From the NCBI GenBank assembly GCA_038233555.1, contig JBBSLT010000005.1, forward strand, positions 1 through 43,616: 43,616 nucleotides of DNA. Reading direction: 5' to 3'. A model generated the notes under the pieces. The model was not told the origin of the DNA. It did no database searches and saw nothing but the letters and a program-made list of their open reading frames with translations. The position numbers and the translations under genes were made by a program. Source of the DNA: JADDRA01 sp038233555 (GTDB lineage: Bacteria > Actinomycetota > Acidimicrobiia > Acidimicrobiales > CADCSY01). How positions within the stretch are numbered: the stretch's first letter is position 1; every line of letters begins with the position of its first letter. Positions 42,323 through 43,616 of this stretch are shown here, in pieces.

Positions 42323-43616
42323 GTGTCGTCGGCCGACTGCGCACCTGTCCAGATCAGCGTTTCGGGAGCGCCGATCGCCACTCATCGCCTGCTGGGCGAC
42401 GGCGCCTCCACCGCCCTGGTCCGCCCCGACGGCGAGATCGACTGGTGGTGCGCCCCCGAGCTCGACGCTCCACCGCTGCTGTGGTCCCTGCTCGACCGGA
42501 CCGGTGGTGGCGCCGCCCGCTGGCGGGAGGTGCGCATGGCGGCCGCCCACGGACCCGTCGCCGGCCAGGTCCTGCACACGCTGGTTCGTCATCCCTCAGG
42601 ACGACCGGAGTGCCGGGATGGCCTGATGGGCTCGGGGCGCCACCTCGTTCGCCTGGTGCGTGGCCTCGACGCCGACCTGGATGTGGTCCACGAGCTGGCC
42701 CTGGGCGGCTTCGACCGGCCGTGGGCGACCTGGGACGGCGCGACGGGGCAGATCGGGGGCCAGAGCCCGCGATCGGTCCACGTGGCCGGAGGGACCCACG
42801 ACGGGGGCGGCGACGACCGGTGGCAGCGCCGGCGGCTCCGGGCTCGCCAGGGAGAGTGGGCGGCGCTGGTCGTCTCACTGGACACGCCCGGAGTGGCCGA
42901 CGCCCATCGGCTGCTCGACGAGCTGGCCGCCATCGCCGAGGACGACGACCAGCGGGGGTGGCGTCACCCACCACCTCCTTGCCCGAGGTCGTCGGGGGCG
43001 ACCGCCAGTTCGACTACCGCTACTCGTGGCTGCGTGACGCCTCCCTGGCCGTATCCGTGGCCGCCCTGGTCGGGCGGCGCGATCTGGCCCGCAGGTACCT
43101 CGACTTCGTGCTCGGTCAGCTTGGCGGCGGAGTTCCCACCGCGCCGGTCACCGACATCCGGGGTGGCCCGGTCCCGCCCGAACGCCAGGTGCCGGGCGTG
43201 TCCGGCTGGGGTGGGTCGCAGCCGGTACGGGTGGGCAACGCTGCCACCGACCAGGTGCAGTACGACGCTCTCGGGCTGCTGGTGGAGGCCGTCTCGGTCT
43301 ATCTACAACTCGGAGCCCCCCTCGAGCCGGATTGCTGGGAGGTGGTCCAAGCGATCGCCGACCACATGCTCGACTCCGGGCCCGAGGAGACCAGCGGGAT
43401 CTGGGAACTACGCCAGCCACGCCGACTGCTGTCGGCCGACATCGGACGATGGCTGGCCCTGGACCGGGCAATGTGGATCGCCCGGGGTTGGCGACCCTGG
43501 ACCCGCCGGCGGCGATGGAAGCGGGCCCGAGATGAGACTCGGGACCGCATACTGGCCGCGCTCGACGACGACGGCGGGCTGTCCCAGAGCTACGACGACG
43601 ACCGCTTCGTTCCCGA
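42323..43616 (+). pseudogene. Glycoside hydrolase family 15 (glucoamylase/trehalase-like), frameshifted, cut by window end
   Basis: From GTG 42323 the N-terminal domain reads APIATHRLLGDGASTALV then RPDGEIDWWCAPELD, typical of GH15. At a run of five G (42954-42958) the frame is lost; one added G restores QRGVASPTTSLPEVVGG and the (alpha/alpha)6 domain: FDYRYSWLRDASLAVS, then SGIWELRQPRR with the general-acid Glu. The catalytic domain continues past the window end. The region joining the two domains seems shorter than usual. It could be a homopolymer consensus error or true inactivation. Confidence 0.7.

Overview
This is a high-GC, gene-dense actinobacterial chromosome segment, most likely from an Acidimicrobiia-like lineage. 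I infer this from the LexA boxes of the Actinobacteria/Firmicutes type (GAAC-N4-GTTC), the recurrent leaderless promoters of the form TANNNT plus 6-7 nt plus start codon, the GTG starts and GTGA/ATGA overlaps, the SpoVS and DUF222/HNH genes, and the class II ribonucleotide reductase. No rRNA, tRNA, CRISPR array or prophage was seen.

Layout. 1-5.8 kb: the 3' end of a LuxR-type response regulator, ftsK on the minus strand, an ABC exporter pair (ATPase plus FtsX/MacB-like permease), a degenerate SGNH-type lipoprotein and a small acidic protein. 5.9-10.1 kb: a flavodoxin-like oxidoreductase and a small membrane protein (minus), then rimO-pgsA-cinA. 10.2-16.6 kb: a toxin-antitoxin pair with a frameshifted MazF toxin, a divergent FtsH-like protease, thpR (apparently starting at CTG), recA interrupted by an intein, an O-methyltransferase and spoVS. 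16.7-25.2 kb: miaB, a vapB with a deleted vapC, a PPOX-fold gene, then miaA-dapF-hflX-dapC, dapD and dapE. This gives tRNA modification plus much of the succinylase branch of diaminopimelate/lysine synthesis. 25.4-28.7 kb: a subtilase and lexA (minus), with a divergent LysM membrane protein resembling the SOS division inhibitors YneA/ChiZ/DivS, and a RibD-like reductase. 29-34.4 kb: nrdJ, carrying two inteins.

34.4-41.7 kb is accessory. It opens with four degenerate repeats like an IS21-type element end and a strong hairpin. A same-strand cassette follows: a winged-helix/PIN-like nuclease with coiled coil and two membrane helices (split by a +1 frameshift), a DUF2188 protein, a PD-(D/E)XK nuclease, and a decayed fourth gene. 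Beyond it lie a leaderless AAA-type ATPase, a DUF222/HNH endonuclease and a vapC scrap. The window ends with an RsbW-like kinase (minus) and a frameshifted, truncated GH15 glycosidase.

How parts fit together. recA, lexA and the LysM gene form a visible SOS regulon, with LexA boxes set inside or against their promoters. All three inteins sit in proteins needed for DNA repair or dNTP supply (RecA and NrdJ), at catalytically conserved sites. Toxin genes are repeatedly broken while their antitoxins stay intact. The nuclease cassette at 34.6-38.9 kb is the best candidate for an undescribed, probably defensive, system.
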